Shown piece after piece: positions 1 to 13,400 of a stretch of 64,000 nucleotides of DNA. The notes beneath the pieces were generated by a model. It saw nothing but the letters and a program-made list of their open reading frames with translations, ran no database searches and was not told the origin of the DNA. Position 1 is the stretch's first letter, and each line of letters opens with the position of its first letter. This DNA is from Progne subis subis (taxonomy: Eukaryota; Chordata; Aves; Passeriformes; Hirundinidae). A program made the translations under genes and the position numbers. The stretch spans positions 5,684,884 to 5,748,883 of the forward strand of contig JAKJHU010000038.1 in the NCBI GenBank assembly GCA_022316685.1. The letters run 5' to 3'.

Positions 1-117
1 AACAGAGGCATAACACAATAACATGCTTATTAGCATTACTCCAAAACAGTGTGTGGTATGTTATATTAATGTGTATTTTGTTGTGCCAATAAAGCTGTGC
101 TGTTACTTCTATCACAG

Positions 118-258
118 AAAAGAAACCCAGTGCCTATAAAGGCTTATGTTCAGAAAAAACCGTACCCTGGATCAAATTCAAAAACAGTTGCTACAGCTTT
201 TCCACAGTTCTTCAGGGCATGAGTTTTGATACAGCATATGAGGTCTGCAAAAATCAAG
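118..258 (+). CDS. PLA2R1: PLA2R1 exon: start of CTLD8
   Basis: The acceptor is tatcacag and the donor is CAAG|GTAAGAG; the exon ends in phase 1. It encodes a linker and the first CTLD strands, with PWIKFKNSCYSFSTVLQGMS and a downstream cysteine in EVCKNQ. Wording matches the corresponding human PLA2R1 segment almost residue for residue. Confidence 0.9.
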
Positions 259-2493
259 GTAAGAGATTATTTTGTAGCTACCAAATGTCATTGTGATGTT
301 TTGAACCGGTATTTGTTTTCTGAAATGACTGAAATCGTGGCATATGTTTTCTCTGTTTCAAGGTAACGATAGTGGAACTCATAAGCCAACTATGAAATTG
401 TAGGCAGCATGCATCAAAAGAATGTTCCTTTCAGTGTGAAAATACTGGTTTCTCCAATAAAATATGGCATGAATATTTTTCCCTTCAAATTTGTTTTAAA
501 GTCACGTGAGAAGAGTTTTGTATTTGCTTGAACATTTTCCCATTAATTACAAATTTAGGAACTTTTAATGAATAACTAGACTTTTCAAGCTCTTCAATTA
601 AGGCTCATAATGTTAACTTTTTAAAATACAGTGTTACATTTTAATGGTGTAGATTGCTTGAAAATTTATTCTGTATTTAATTTGAAGGATCAAATCTTCT
701 GACTATTCAAGATGAAGATGAAAATGCCTTCATTTTGGAAGAATTACACAGTTTTGGTTATTCTGTACAAATGGTTTGGTTGAACATTCTGCTTGTTACA
801 GACAGTAAGTTTGGGGAAGAATAGAACTGCATGTAAGAATCTGGTTTGGCTTTTGGTTATTTTCCAAAAACCATTTCCAATTACCACGTTTGAAAACACT
901 TTTGTCTTTTGAGATTTTGTTCACTGATTTGTGCCTTTTTATGATGTAGTAAAACCAGTGAAACTTTCTGCAATGGTTACCGGTATTTGGAATACTCAAT
1001 AGATATACGTGCATGTAAATGCCTTTTTTCCCCTCTTAAAGACACACTACCGACTGTCTTCTGTGTTAACTACATAGGATGTTTTTAAATCATTTAAGAA
1101 AAAAAAGTAATACAGTGGCCAAACAGACAAAGTCCTGGTATTCTGTAATACCATATTTTCCATGTGAGGGTAAATCTATCTGAAACAGAAATATTTCTCA
1201 AAATATTTTTCTATTTCTTAGCAATTTTCAACTTTTGCCCATAGATGAGACAGTCTCCTGGTCTGATGGTTCTCCTTTAAATTATTCTAACTGGGGCATC
1301 AGGGAGCCTGAATTTGATCATCTCAAAGGGAATTTCTGCATCAGTTTGAGGACCACAGATGGAGTCTGGCAATTATCTCCATGCAGAGAAAAAAGGGGTT
1401 TTGTATGTAAAATGGATGCAGGTATGTGCTGCCGTAAAAGAAGGCAATTCTGTCCTTAAAACCATTGTTGTACTTGTTCCTTGTTGCTTGCGTACTTGGT
1501 GTCAATTTTCATTTAATTAATCCTGTCCCCTGGCACTGGGGAAAAAAATACCTTTAAAAGCCCCGGGCAGCTGGGGTGAGCTCTGTTTGGGGAAGCCAGG
1601 CAGCCACTGCCAACTGCAGGAGCCTTCCTGTGGCATCAGGGTGACTTCCACAGCCCCGCTGGGAGCGGGGTCACAGGGCAGCTGTGAGCCCTCAGAAAAT
1701 CCCTCGGTCGCTGCTGGACCCACTAACCAGAGTGATCTGCCTCTGCACGGCTCTGTTCATGCATTTTTACCTTAAAAAGTGGGTAAATATTGTTGCTCAT
1801 CCTTGCACAAATGCCAGTTCATATATTCCACCAAATTAAAAGGATTTAAAATAACCTACTAGGTTATGTTTAACTTGGCCAGTTGGAATAACATTGACAT
1901 GAGTCAAATTAAACAAAGAATAGCCTATTCTTGTTGGTTTTAGGTAGATTGTCTTCTCAGTACCCATTTTAAAGTGAATATGTATAATAACCTCTGTGGG
2001 TCATTTTGTGACTGTTCTGGATTTTATTTCAGATATTGATACAACAGAATCCTCTGAAAAAGGTAAACTCTCTACTTTTTGTTTATAAGGAATAATACAC
2101 ATTTTGAGCTGATATTTTGTGAAATAATATTTTTCACAGTTGAACCTGTAATTTGAAATGTGTGACATATAAGAAGTAGTAATGTTTTCCTTAAAAGAGC
2201 TATATGTTTATATTTCAAATTACTTATAATTGTAGCTATGTTTGCTTAATAACAATTTCTCTTCTTCCCTTTCAGCATCATACAGTGGGCTTGTAGCTCT
2301 GGCTGTTCTTGTGACATTGGTGATGTTGGCTGCCATTTCCCTTTTCCTGTGGTGCCTGCACAAAGAGAATAACCAGTTCTTCCGCAGGATACTGTGGGTC
2401 AGAAACGCCTATTTACCACAGATTAATGCCGATAGTCCTGCTTTGGAAGAAAGCATCCTCATTTCTGACTTTGAGAGAAGTGAGAACAATTAA
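118..2493 (+). CDS. PLA2R1: PLA2R1 (phospholipase A2 receptor), 3' end, five coding exons, 5' part outside window
   Basis: Joined exons 118-258, 688-804, 1245-1421, 2033-2062 and 2276-2493 read as one open frame with matching phases (1,1,1,1) and GT-AG borders. The product is the last C-type lectin-like domain of a mannose-receptor-family protein (cysteines, WIKFKN, MVWLN, SNWGIR, GVWQLSPC, GFVCK), a short linker, one hydrophobic membrane segment and a tail of about 46 residues ending ILISDFERSENN. The CTLD wording and the tail closely follow human PLA2R1, whose tail ends ILISDLEKSDQ as I recall it. PLA2R1 is a type I endocytic receptor for secreted phospholipases A2; the chicken orthologue is the yolk-sac IgY receptor FcRY. 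It lies directly upstream of LY75 in the same orientation, as in other amniotes. The first seven CTLDs, CysR and FNII domains are to the left of the window. Confidence 0.93.
688..804 (+). CDS. PLA2R1: PLA2R1 exon: middle of CTLD8
   Basis: The acceptor is tttgaag and the donor is GACA|GTAAGT, phase 1 to phase 1. It encodes SNLLTIQDEDENAFILEELH and MVWLN, the helix and strand that precede the long loop. The W of the WIGL-type motif is present as VWLN, as in human PLA2R1. Confidence 0.88.
1245..1421 (+). CDS. PLA2R1: PLA2R1 exon: end of CTLD8
   Basis: The acceptor is cccatag at 1244, chosen over the ttag at 1220-1221 because only it keeps phase and gives NETVSW, which aligns with human NETIKW. 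The donor is GCAG|GTATGT. It encodes WSDGSPLNYSNWGIREPEF and the closing cysteines in LSPCREKRGFVCKMDA. There is no EPN or QPD sugar-binding motif, in line with a lectin-like fold that binds protein. Confidence 0.92.
2033..2062 (+). CDS. PLA2R1: PLA2R1 30-nt microexon, juxtamembrane linker
   Basis: Acceptor tttatttcag, donor AAAAAG|GTAAAC, 30 nt, phase 1 to phase 1. It encodes DIDTTESSEK, which aligns with the human linker DIHTAEALPEK. It is too short for ORF finding and is supported by phase and alignment. Confidence 0.82.
2276..2493 (+). CDS. PLA2R1: PLA2R1 last exon: transmembrane segment and cytoplasmic tail
   Basis: Acceptor ttcag; the stop TAA is at 2491-2493. The hydrophobic stretch LVALAVLVTLVMLAAISLFL spans the membrane, followed by basic stop-transfer residues (HKENNQFFRR). 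The tail keeps an acidic dileucine motif (EESILI, 2446-2463), but where human has NPYY it has NAYL (2404-2415), so the NPxY-type signal is not intact. Confidence 0.93.
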
Positions 2494-5400
2494 TTGATCA
2501 GAAGTGGCAAGTGGTCTTGTCTTCTATGTGAAAATTCACGACGTACAGTGGTTTTCTCATTCTTGTGAGTCTCTGGGGGTGCCCATATCCTGAGAAACCC
2601 TCATGGCCATCAGTATCAATGCTGGAGGAGGTCCTCTACCCTGGAGAGCTTTTGCTTTGTGGCAGGGTGAGGTGAGGATGCAAGGCAGAGCCATGGAGAA
2701 ATTTTCTTTTCTGGACAAGCCAGGAATTGAAAATACTCACAGACCATAAACCTCCAACCTCTCACTTGGAGCAGTCATGTTTCAGGTCCCAGAGCAGTGG
2801 GCATTTTCATGAAACTTTTTTCTATGTTTGAGCCTTTGAGTTTTGTTCTTGTGCTTTACAGAACCTTCTTATGAGCTGGCATTAAAATTTGGCCTTGAAT
2901 TTAGGAACTCTGAAATATATTCCAAGGATTATGGGGAAGACCTATTTTTTTTTTTTTTTTTCTTTCCCCTGGCAAAATGAACAGTTATTTTCTAGACAAG
3001 AGATTCTTGCCTAATTGATTTCCTAAGCTTGCAGGGGAGTTGAAGTCAGAAGTCACTCTTGACTTAAGACTGACAGAGTTTTGGTAGTTTAGCCTGTGAT
3101 GCCTAATTCATGTTATAAAATAAGTTCTAGAGATATAATGGCATATGGGCTTTGTCATCCTGAACTTACTATATTCATCTGAGATGCATCCAGCATCCTA
3201 TTAAAGATTTAGCTATTCATCTCTCACCTAGATTATTTCAGACATGGAATCCCATCAGCCTTCATTAAAAACATTTTTGGGCAATACCTGTTTGAAGAAA
3301 AAATCCCTGTTATAAATCTTTCTGAAGGTATGGAACAAATGGTGTTAGTGTTCACCTGCAGTGTTCCTGTGAGCAGGATTCAGGGACGCTCTGCTCTCCA
3401 TAAGATCGACGTGGGGGAGCCTCCCTGCTGTTCCCAAAGGGTGCTGGTCCTCTGACCCCATGTAGCAGACACTTTCCCTTTCAGTGTTTGTACCAAGGTG
3501 CTAAGAAAGAAGATGAATTTTGCTGACCCGTTGTTCTGCAGGGTGGTGGTTGCGAAGGAGCCAGCTCAGGTCTCTGTGCTGTTTCAGTTGCAGCAGTCCA
3601 AGACAGAAATGTTTACTCTCCCTGGGATTCCCACCACCCCACCACCTCTCAAAACACCTGGGAATTTCTCAGCGATTTTACTTTTTATTGCAGTGTGGAA
3701 AAACAAATGTTTAGCAATTGTTAGTTTCACAATGGATTTAGTGTCGTTTTCACCATCTCTAAAAGCTGCTGCAGAGGGCTGCACTTGTTCTCTTTCTCAG
3801 TTTCCTTGTTTTGAGGTGACTCATTCTAAAAATTTTGCAAGAGCTCTGAGATGAAGGTGTGTTCCTCAGACTTAAGCCAGCAGCTAAGGCCAATTAAAAC
3901 GTTTTTCCACAATATTTGTGCACATTCACAGGAACGTATGACTGCCTTTTAGTTAGATTTCACATGGCCAAAAAATTGCCTGTTCGTGCCATAATTATGT
4001 GTAGGGCTATTTTTAAAAAATATTTCATAGAGAGAATATTTCTGTGCTGGTTTACAGAACTTGTTTACTCTTTTTGATGATTCTAAGGTTGTAGCTATCA
4101 CAAGTTCTTAATCTAAAATTTTTCTGTCATATAAAATATAAATAGCTTTTCAGTGTACATTCTGTCTGGTGGTTTGACCCCATACATTAGTCTTCAGTAA
4201 TATTTTTAAAGTTTTGGTTTAGTCCTCTAAATTTTTCTATTGGACTATTTTTATTTGCAGTCCACTATTAAAGTTTGTGGACTGCAACTTCTGAGTACGT
4301 TTGCCTGATAATCTGTTGTTTATATGTATTAAGTGTGATAGCTTTTTTACCACCAAAAGAAAAGAAAAACAAACTTATGACCTCTTCTTTCCCTCTTGCC
4401 ATTTTACCTGTTCGAAATACAGCTGGAGGAACTTAAACCAACAAACCCCCTTCATCACGTTCACTGAGAAGTGTGTAAATGCTGCCTTCTTACAGTACAG
4501 CAAGCAGAGTGTCTTGTGGGTTGGTTTTTGTTTTTAAGAGAAAGCTGTGTCATTTCTGAGGACGTGTATTTATCGGGCGACAATGCTGTTGATAGCTATA
4601 AAGACTCTGGTCAGATTTTGAGGTGGTTAATGAAGTTGTATTCTTTTACAAAACTTGACATAGATGTTTTATCAATTTTCCTTGAGGTATGTTTTATTAC
4701 TTAAAATATATCTGAAGGGTAATGGCATATTCAATAAATCTAATCTCAAAATAGTGATTGTTGATTAACATTGATGTAGGTGAGCTTGTATTAAAGGGAA
4801 AAAAAAAAGTTCAAGCAGTGTTTTCTTCCTACTTTGAAATGGTTTTGAAGGAACAGACCCTTAGATATTTATTTTCAAGTCTTTCATCATTTAACTTTTT
4901 ATAAGTGCAGATACTATTCACTCAAGATTATAATCAATGATTGCTTTCTAGTCTTCCTTCTGGATTGTGTTATCATTGGCTTTCAATTGTTTTCCCTTAA
5001 TCAGAGGTCTCCTACACTGTTCCTAATCAGAGTATGCGGTGACTGTGTTTTTATTGCTGACTTTGATGGTAGTCACTGTATTATTTCAACTGGAAAATTA
5101 AAGCATGACTAATAGCTGTCGGTGCTGTAATTTTTCTTGAATCTTTCCTCAGCTTTACAAAGAGGAGAAGCTTTAGTGTCTCATAAGAGCAGTGCCCAGG
5201 CTTTGCACTGGCTCATGCTGTGTGAGGACAGCTGGCTCCAGCCTCCTTTCAGGCTGTGTGACCAGATTAGACCTGGGCACTGCACACCATCTCCACACAC
5301 AGGGTGGTCTGAGGGTTTCCCAGGGCATGGATGAGGATGTCCCAGAACATGTGTGCAAGAGGTGCTGGGAGGTGGGAGCCAGAGCACCAAGAGAGGTGGA

Positions 5401-6504
5401 ATCCTGGCATTAATTTACAGATATTCTCCAGCTGACTGCCTCTTCCCTGCAGCAGTGGGCTGAGACCACAGGGATTAGTGATGGGCTGGAGGAATTCTCC
5501 TGCTGAATTGTGGAGGGTGTGTTGTGTGGGAGCCTATTTGGATCTGCCACAAATGAGGTAGAGCTACGTGGACTGCAGCACAGCAGCTTCCATGGATGGC
5601 ACCAACATGCTTTGTGTGTCCAAGAACTGGGTTCAACAGGGGCCTGAGTAGGTAAGTGAATGTTGTGGGTTTTTTGCCATGTTAGCTTCTTTCAATGTTC
5701 TTACCCAAAGAGAAGTGTTAAATCTTTTCATATCACATCTTTACTTGGGTGATGGAAGGGTATCCCCACCCGAGACAGGTACATTCAGGTCAACATGACA
5801 AACTTTGTCTTCCAGATATTGGGGTAGTGTCAAAACTCCATCTGCCTGTCTTTGCAGATGCTATCCCAGGAGAAAATTTACCTCCTGGTCCCTTTAGCAA
5901 TCCTTGCAGCATGTCTCTGAGGAAAAGAGATATTCGATGTGACAGCCACGTCCCAGGTGGACACAAATCTGCCACATTTGTATGCTGGAGATGCCCAGCA
6001 TGAGCAGGCACAGGAAAGGGTTGTTGTGGCACAGGGATTTAAGTGGGCAGCATGACTCCTTAGCAAAGTCCTTTCTGGCTGTGCCTCTCCTGGACACTGC
6101 CCTTCCTTGTGCAGGGATCCTCCTCCCTTCTGCTCTCCTGCCTCCGCTACCTTCACACACACACTTTTGCAGCTGGGGTGTGACAAAGGAGCTATGGGCT
6201 GTTTGAAATCTGGGCTGTACAGTCCAGAGGGACCATAGGGGAAAAATAGGGGTTTGCATGCTCTGTGACACTTGCTCAGCTCTGGTTTCCGAGGCACCAC
6301 TGCACAAATTCCCATTTAATTTAACCCCCTGCTCTTTTTTTTCATCCTGTTACCCCTTCCTCAATGCAGTGACAGGCATCCTCAGTCTCTCGTAATACTA
6401 AGCCCACTGTAATGAAAACCGTGGCAAATGCTTCCTCCAGGGCGTTTACTTGGTTGAAAGCTAAATTGCACACATTCAGCAAGTGGGCTCTAAATCTTCA
6501 GCTT

Positions 6505-6526
6505 AAAAAAGAAAAAAAAGAAAAGG

Positions 6527-6554
<28 letters not shown>
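6505..6554 (+). repeat. A-rich tract
   Basis: About 50 bases made almost only of A, with a few G interruptions at its left side. It could be the tail of an old retroposed sequence, but no gene-like body was recognised upstream and no flanking target-site duplication was evident. Confidence 0.85.
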
Positions 6555-6558
<4 letters not shown>

Positions 6559-8186
6559 TCTCTACTCGAGCTATAATAGTATTATAATATGTCCTTTGGC
6601 AACTAGTGGAATGTCGGTGTTAAACCCCAGCAGTGATATCGCACAATCTGGTGCAGCCTGATGCAGATGTGTGAGCGAGCACCAGGAGCAAACCCACAGG
6701 CGTCCTCGCTGGTATGGGATGGGATGGATTGAGGTGGATCGTGGCGCTTGGAAACACAGTCAGTCTCGGGATAGCCAGTAGATGGTAGTAGTACACAGAG
6801 CTGACAAAAAGAGCTGTGCGAGAGTATATGTCGCCGGGACCTGCTCTGGATCCTTTAGCAGTTTAGTTAAGCAAGTGGCAAAACTCCCAAGTCACAGGAC
6901 AGCAAATAACCGTGTGGCTTCTGAGCCCTGGCCACAGCGTTACAAAACTGTGTTTAGACAGCTTTCCGAGCCTCAGTGCTCCTTCTCAACTGCTTCAATG
7001 GGATGCTTTGAGGTGCTCGGAAAGGGATAATGCAAGTCCTTACATTAGTGCGTGGGCTTCTCATTTCTCTGGTGAGTAAAGTGAAAACCCACTTGGGTTC
7101 CTAAGAAATGAATAAAATCTTCGTGGTATATTTTGATTCTGATGCCTTTCATGGAAAGGCAACTCACTTGAAAAAGCCTCAGCCATGTATCTCTCTGGAT
7201 TTGTTTTAATATTTTATTTTAATATTTTAATTTTTTACTGTATCATTACAGGCATTTGCTTACTACTTTTCAGGGGAAATGAAAAATTAAGGACATAGAA
7301 ATGACTGCATAAGTAATCATTCCACTGCACTGTTCAAAGTAGATTTATTTTCTCCTTCTCCCTGTTTATTCTCTAGGTTGCCCAAAGAATAAGAGTTCCT
7401 GATCTCTTTCTATATCTGTTATGTTTATGCAGGATGACCATGATTTGCGTTTGGATATCAGAAACTTAACCTTAAAAAAAGGGCACTGAGGCTAATTTTG
7501 TAATAAAGCCTCACATCAAAGTCTTAGTTCTTATAATCTTCTTTTCTTACACTGCAGCTCTTTCAAGACTTTCCCAGTCCTTCTGTGATGAAGCAACTGC
7601 ATTTGTCTAAGGAAGCATACTAGACCCAGCCTCCAGTGCTTATGAGTAACACCATGGTAATTTATAACCATGGAAGTGATTCTCAGCTGCAATTGTTCCC
7701 AAAAATGCACAGCTAGGAAAAGCAAAAATATTCCTCCTAGCTTATCCTACTTTTTCTTAGCCTCAGCCTAAAAATAAAATTTCTACGGTGGTTCTCAGAA
7801 AAAAAAGGCTTGAAAACATTATCTTTCAGTGAGCACAGCAGTTAAATTTGTTGAGGCAAAATAAACCTTGAAATGCAGAGCGGGCCGAAAGTTCCTCTCC
7901 TCTGCGTGGTAGCAAAGGAAAATAGGGAAGCCTGTCTTTCTGAACTATGCACAGAAAGGCACAAAACTAACAGCCTGCCACGTACAGAGCTGGATGGCCA
8001 GCAGCAGTGGTGGTTGTCACTGCATGCCTGAAGGCCATGAAACCACCAGGTGGACCAGGAGAATGCATTAGAGGGGTCAGTGTCTCAGAAAACATGGGAG
8101 AACAATAGCATCCCTCTTTCTTTTCAGATTTTTATAGATGGATGCTCATCTTTAGAAATTAAAAGTTTCCATTCATTTTGTACAAA

Positions 8187-8207
8187 TTTTTTTTTTTTTT
8201 TTTTTTT
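8187..8207 (+). repeat. Poly-T run, 21 nt
   Basis: An uninterrupted run of T on the + strand in intergenic DNA, followed by AACTGAG. No recognised element adjoins it. Confidence 0.85.
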
Positions 8208-10140
8208 AACTGAGCACTGAAAATTATCCCATCAAATACGTTCCTCTTCTGCAGCTATTTATTCAGGTCACTTGTCTAAAGCATGATCTCAGGCCTTTGA
8301 TCTGAGCCATAACCTGATTAAATCTGCTTTGCCACTTTACTTCTGCTATAAACCTTGTGTGCATCGTAGATGAGAAGCCCCTGGAAAGTCCCCACAGAGC
8401 TGAGAACAGACTCCTTCTCATCAGCAGCTTTGGGCTGCAATGCTTCACTGACACTGGCTTCGTGATACCATCCCAGAGCTTGATGCTTCCAGGGTCATTG
8501 ACGTATGCAAGCAGAATCCCTAACATTGGACATTGCCAATGAGCTGGAGTACTCAGGCTCTTAATATAAAGTAAAAGAATATTCTAAGTCGTGCAAGGCT
8601 TCATTTGTTATGGTCCCAATCCAAATCTGTGTCATCTGTATACGTTTCTTTTGGTACGTTACTCTTCATGCTAGCAGACTTACCTGTTAAGTACCTGGAA
8701 TCTGACAACTATCTAAAGGCTTTACATCACCTAGGCTTCATATTTCTGGTATTTAATATTCAAGAATCCCAGAAGGATTCTTTCTGAAAAGGTAAGAAGC
8801 TAAAATTTCTGCTGCTGTGTATCATGCCCTGTTAGTCTTGTGGGATGAAAAATATGTTGAGGGGTGAATTGAATTACTTTAATTATTGTTTCAAAAGCAA
8901 ATCTTAAAGATGGAATTATACATATGGGATGCATTGTGGCTTTAAGAGACATGAGGTACCACTGAGTTAAATACGGAAATGCATCAGAACAGCTCTGTGA
9001 GCTTTGAGTCTGTAAAGAACAGATATTTAGAATATTTAGAGAAACAGTGGGTACTCTACACTTTAAAATACTTGTAGTATAAATAACAGAGTGGCTACCC
9101 CCCTCTCACCATATCCAGGAACACAGCTGATGTGGCCTTTATCCCTGCAGGCTCCTGGAGTGTCTGTCTCACTGACAAGGCGCCTCTGGAACAAACACAC
9201 CACATGTCAGGGCATCTGGGTGTAGTTAAGTTAGGGAAGAAAGAAGAAAGCCCTTGTGAGCTCTTCATCTTGTCCTTGACCACCTACCCCCCCTCAACCT
9301 TCCAGGATCTGGTCTGGGTTGAGGATATGGTTTTTCATTATTGTTATTTATATGTCAATTTGCTTAATTCTTGTCTGATTGAAAGAATGTAAAGTTGAAG
9401 TTGGGTGAGTCTCAGCTGCTCTTACAGGTTGCTCTGATGTAGCACAAAGCAAACCCTCATGGAAGTAAAGATGAAAGGAGGAGCTGTTCACTGATGAAAG
9501 CAAAAGTATAAAGAGAACAGGGAACAGTTATTCCTGCTATTTGGGAAGACTAGAACGAGAATTAAGTGTCTGAACCACAGCAGGAAATACTTGATAGGTA
9601 CCTGTGGGGATAGCTGGGCTGACAATGAGCAGCCAATGCAAGTGGTAGGGTCAGTGCACACTGTTACATGCAATAACTGTGATTTAGAAATAAATCAATC
9701 CAGCACAGCTGCTGGGGATTTGATTCACAGCACTGCTGGACAGCACTTTCAGGTCACTCTGGGTAAAGATGAGTAAGCCTGACATGAAAATATTGGTGTT
9801 TATACGTTTGTGGGACTGTTGATGCATCATCCCACTGCCCTCTAGCCCAAATTATCTTCCGTCTTTCTGACCCACACAAGTATTCGGCAGCCAGAATTCA
9901 GGATCTCTGGGCACAAATTCCGTGCAACTGGGACATAAGAAACACCTCCACTTAAATTTATTTTCCCTCTGGATAGAAGTTGTTTCAAAATTAGTGAAGC
10001 TGAATCATCCAATTAATCTACTGCAGCAGCCAGTGGGAAACAGGCAGCGGACTTGCGCTGGGTACCTAAAATCCAAATTCAGGGTAAAGGATGTGAAGGT
10101 CCAGAATCACTACATAAAGAAGGATATAGCAAAAAATTAA

Positions 10141-10322
10141 AACTTTTTTTTCCTTTTCTTTCTTTGACACACTTTTTGTTTGTTTTGATTTGGTGGTGGT
10201 GTTGTTGTTTTTAGTTATTTGGGGGGTTGTTGGTTGGGGTTTTTTTGTGCGTTTTTTTGTTTGTTTTGGTTTGGTTTGGTTTTGTGGGGCTTTTTTGTTT
10301 GCTTGTTTTTTGTTTGTTTTTA
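10141..10322 (+). repeat. G/T-rich low-complexity tract
   Basis: About 180 bases of T and G with units such as GTTT, GGTTT and GGTGGTGTTG and almost no A or C after the first third. It is a simple-sequence expansion, not coding. Confidence 0.85.
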
Positions 10323-10324
10323 GC

Positions 10325-10405
10325 CCTTGAAGTCACAGAGCCAGGGGATGGGATGCCTGATGATCTCTTTACTCGGGATGTACTTTGAGGATTCTGTGAT
10401 GCACC
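10325..10405 (+). mobile_element. Possible CR1 3'-end fragment
   Basis: The order of short matches (ggatgggatgcctgatgatc, then ggattctgtgatg) resembles the conserved 3' end of avian CR1, where a 'gatgatctc' block precedes an ATTCTGTGAT tail. The fragment is short and diverged, so this is a weak call. Confidence 0.3.
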
Positions 10406-13400
10406 TTTGAGTGGTCCAGTTGCCTCAGTGAGTCTGGAGCTGGACCTCAGATGGGGACAGGCTGTGGGGAGAAGCAGCAGCCCTCCCTGCTATGCAGGAG
10501 GCAGCAATGTCACAAACTCCCCTTTCTTCCTCTTGTGCAACATGGTAGTGGAAACATCAACTTCCTGCCTGGTTCAAAGCGCTGAGATCTGACTGACTGA
10601 CAGGACAGCTTTTGGCAGGCTTACAAATATCTGTTCCTAGTTCCATGTGGATCTGCTGAAGTAGATCTGCGTCCAAATCTGGTTCAAGAGCTGTGGGATA
10701 GACTGCAAAGCCCATGATGCTTAAAGCAAAGCCATAAGCTATGAGAAAGGGCAGGAGTGTTTGACCTCAGTCCTACCAGGATCATAAAATCATAGAAAAA
10801 AATAATTTTATAAAATTTGATATATTTAATCCATTTAGATAACAACAGCAAAATGAAGAAAATTATTTCTGATGTGGGCATTCTTCAGTCTGTCTGGAAA
10901 ATATATTTAAACAGAGCCCTGAAACAGCTTGGACTTTTTTTTTCCCCCTCTGGGGACAGAGGAACATTCATGGGATGCTGAAAAAAGCTAGAAACCTCAG
11001 AGTGGAGCATGTTCCCAAATATAAGGACACCCAGTACAGATGCAAAACTCAACCAAAGGTGCACAGTGTTATGTGAGGGCCAGTGTTTATTGTTTTTATG
11101 ACTATATTTTTAAGCAGTCATTCTTTTGATCTATACTAACTGCTGGTGAGGGAAAGAAAAATAAAGCTTACACAGAAAATAACAAAATTTTCTGGCTGGA
11201 GGCCAAAACTTCTGAAGAGAATACTGAAGCCTAATATGTTTTGTTTGACATCTTTGTTTCTGATAGATGTTGACTGAATTCAGAAGGATGACGGCACTTT
11301 GAACAAAACCAGCTGGGGAAGTCAGTTTGCTAATTATTAACCCTCTAGGGAAGAGACTGCATTGGAAATGTGCATTCCAAACATTCTGAGAAAATATAAA
11401 ACCTAATGTAGATCTCATTGGAAAAGAAATACTTTACATTGGGGTTTGTATTTTTAGGAGGAAGGGAGGAGACAGCTTGTGATATATGACTGAATTTCTC
11501 AAGATGGGTAATAATTCAGCCTTAGACTTCTTTTCTCCCTCTAGTAGGATTCAACAGTCCTGAGACTGAAGTAAATCTAACATTAACAAATTACTGTAGG
11601 GAATGAGGAGAGGTTGTGCATTTATTGTGATAGAAATCATAGGGGATGGGGAAAAAAAATGCTGTTGTCAGCCTCTTGACCATTTTTCAACAAGAAAAAG
11701 GCGGGGTTTCAAAACTGTTTAGGCACGTAAAAATGTCAAACTTCATACTGTGGCTTACAAAATATAATTCAGAAGTTACTGTGTTAAATGTTCAGATACC
11801 CAAATGTAAAAATATAAATCTCAAGACGTAAGGAAAAATAGTCTTAAACAGTAGGCTCTGCTGTGACATATTTACATCTCATTCTACCTGGATCCTCTAA
11901 TGCTTCCTCTGTAACCTGGCCAGGGAGATGGCTGTATAGAAAGTAGAGAGGGTTTGTTTCCTCCATTTCAGGAGTTTTAAAAGTAAAAGAAGAGGTAGAT
12001 ATGAGCACTACACCAAAATTCAGTGCAGTTCAGTGTTTAACAAGTTTCAGTCTTCGCTAAAATTATAGCATGAAATGGACACAGAAGAAAGGGAATTAGG
12101 AGGGTGGGGGTGTAATCCTGGTAGAAAAACCAAAACAACCAAAGATCAAAGGCGAAAATAAATTTAGGAACAATTTTCACATTTTGCTTAACATTGGAGC
12201 CATTTTCCTGCTTGACACGTTGATTGCAGCACAGAGGCATCAGCTGTTACAAGTAAGTGCCAAAATAGATGTAATAGAATGCATTATTGTTTAAAACAAA
12301 CAGGTCATATGGGATTCTGAACTGATTTTTGTTTTCTTCCCCGTAGTTCAGTGTGATGCCTTTAGGTGTCAGATCATTAAAGAAACACCTTAGTATTAGA
12401 CAAGCTTTTTAAAGTTAAACTGCTTGACACAGTTTAGCATCAGAACTGTGTATATTTTCTTCCTTTTCAATTTTGCAGGTGGTATTACATGCCTAGGTAA
12501 AGTGCTGTCCAGTAGAGAATGTGGTAGATATCAAAGTACCTTCTAAACTTGTTCATACTCCGACTATGTGCAGCTCTCTTTAGTTGCTTTGGTATAACTC
12601 CTGTGTGTATGTGATGTACTGACAGCTGTTACTAATGAGGAAATGGAGGAATTATGGAGAGTGTCATTTCCAGAGTGCTGCAACAGCCCACTGTCCCTCC
12701 AAGGACTGATTTAAAAATGCAATTGGTTACGTAAAGTGAACACTTAGAGTATTTTTGACCAAAAGCAAAATAAATTCATGTATCCCAGAGTGACCATGAA
12801 TGAGAGTCCTGGTTTTTTACCCTGCACTCCAAGATTAGAGGGAAAATCCTTTGCAATCTTTTACGAACTCATTTGCAAAAGAATTAATGCAAAATAGACA
12901 CAACCCTAATTGAGTGTCAGCTGTATGGAATGCCTTCAGTTATGGGTCCTGCTGCTTTCACCCTGCCTGTGTGAGAGTAAGAATAGCCTCCAGCCAAGCC
13001 AACAAACCCAACAGGTGGAATATTCGAGATGTTTGGGCATTCTTTGCTGTTTCTCTGCTTGGGTAGGTACAGTACTAGTAAGTAGCCAAATGACCTGAGA
13101 GCTTAATCATTGAGTCCGTGAATAAACCACATTTTATTTCTCTGTTTCACAGAAAAACTGGGCTAAGTGAAAGGAAAACTGTGCCTTTTACTGTTGTGAT
13201 GTTTGGTGGCAGGTACAGGCAAAAGAATTTGGCCAATGCAGGGAGCTGGGAAGCAGGTCCAGGCTTTGTTCCCTGGCTTCACTATCACTGTGTCATCTTG
13301 GCCAATTCACTTGGTTTTTTGCTTTGAGTTTTCCACATACAAAATGGAGAAAAAACCTTATTCTTTGGCAATGTTCTTTTGAGAAAGGTTGCCAAGTACC

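Noticed and set aside
3498..3854. 118-codon open frame downstream of PLA2R1
   Set aside because: No family resemblance and no splice or promoter context; a length like this is expected by chance in non-coding DNA of this size.
6505..6554. The A-rich tract as the tail of a processed pseudogene
   Set aside because: The sequence upstream shows no coding resemblance and no matching short duplications were seen at both ends.
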